This document shows, piece after piece, positions 5,677 through 5,792 of a stretch of DNA of 5,792 nt. The position numbers and the translations under genes are program-made. Where the stretch lies: contig JAEUJR010001134.1 in NCBI GenBank assembly GCA_016793585.1, positions 1-5,792 on the forward strand, in the 5' to 3' direction. Under the pieces are notes generated by a model. The model saw only the letters and a program-made list of their open reading frames with translations, ran no database searches and was not told the DNA's origin. Within the stretch, counting starts at the first letter, position 1. Every line of letters starts with the position of its first letter. The DNA is from Archangium sp. (GTDB taxonomy: Bacteria > Myxococcota > Myxococcia > Myxococcales > Myxococcaceae).

Positions 5677-5792
5677 TCACCGGCAGTGCTTCGCGCGCTC
5701 GTTGCAGTCAGCGGTGCAGGAGGCGACGTCGGTATGCAGGTCGCTCATTCGCGGTGGGCTTCCCTGAGCGGCGCCCGGACAGGTGTTGAGGC
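5677..5792 (-). CDS. C-terminal end of an unidentified cysteine-containing protein (5' end outside window)
   Basis: One minus-strand frame is open from the window edge (first full codon ends at 5790) to a TGA at 5679-5677, giving 37 residues. The tail reads TCPGAAQGSPPR, then MSDLHTDVASC and TADCNERAKHCR. Four cysteines in 37 residues, with C-x3-C-x6-C at the end, recall disulfide-rich exported proteins or lipoproteins; this is inference. The other two frames on this strand both close inside this stretch. The gene would end 45 nt upstream of the esterase start, in the same direction. A very short gene starting at the internal ATG (5748) is possible but less likely because the frame continues upstream. 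The protein cannot be identified. Confidence 0.45.
   Translation of the reverse strand, partial: LNTCPGAAQGSPPRMSDLHTDVASCTADCNERAKHCR

Noticed and set aside
1..5792. Search for tRNA or rRNA genes, insertion sequences, CRISPR arrays or long repeats
   Set aside because: Coding sequence fills nearly the whole window, the intergenic gaps are at most 45 nt, and no repeated blocks or transposase motifs were seen by eye.

Overview
The window comes from a high-GC bacterium with a strong G/C preference at third codon positions. It carries a Bacteria-type complex I gene order and several genes for cell-envelope lipoproteins. A member of the Myxococcota or a related former deltaproteobacterial lineage fits best, but this is inference: no ribosomal RNA or other diagnostic marker is present.

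Layout. The plus strand (2-3484) is a tightly packed run of five genes: the 3' end of nuoM, a complete nuoN, a small hemerythrin-like protein, a seven-iron ferredoxin of the FdxA / Azotobacter ferredoxin I type, and a multi-pass membrane protein of unknown function. nuoM and nuoN overlap by ATGA, and the remaining gaps are 10, 33 and 45 nt, so this looks like the distal end of a nuo operon carrying three extra genes. The minus strand (5792-3497) carries a second, convergent gene set. In transcription order it holds the C-terminal end of a cysteine-containing protein cut by the window edge, a secreted or lipid-anchored esterase of the polyhydroxybutyrate-depolymerase/LpqC type, a predicted outer-membrane barrel-like lipoprotein that overlaps the esterase by ATGA, and a DUF2939-like membrane-anchored protein. 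The two gene sets meet tail to tail with only 12 nt between stop codons.

How the genes may work together. NuoM and NuoN are two of the antiporter-like, proton-pumping subunits of NADH:quinone oxidoreductase. The hemerythrin-like protein and the ferredoxin are iron proteins placed directly behind them, which suggests a link to respiratory electron flow, oxygen/iron sensing or Fe-S cluster protection; the sequence alone cannot say which. The minus-strand genes look like an envelope set unrelated to respiration. I see no RNA genes, mobile elements, CRISPR arrays or clear terminators. The most distinctive signals are an apparent His-to-Asp change at a metal-ligand position of the hemerythrin-like protein and the presence of that protein plus a seven-iron ferredoxin behind nuoN. 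Most of the window is otherwise ordinary and I found no convincing previously undescribed system.
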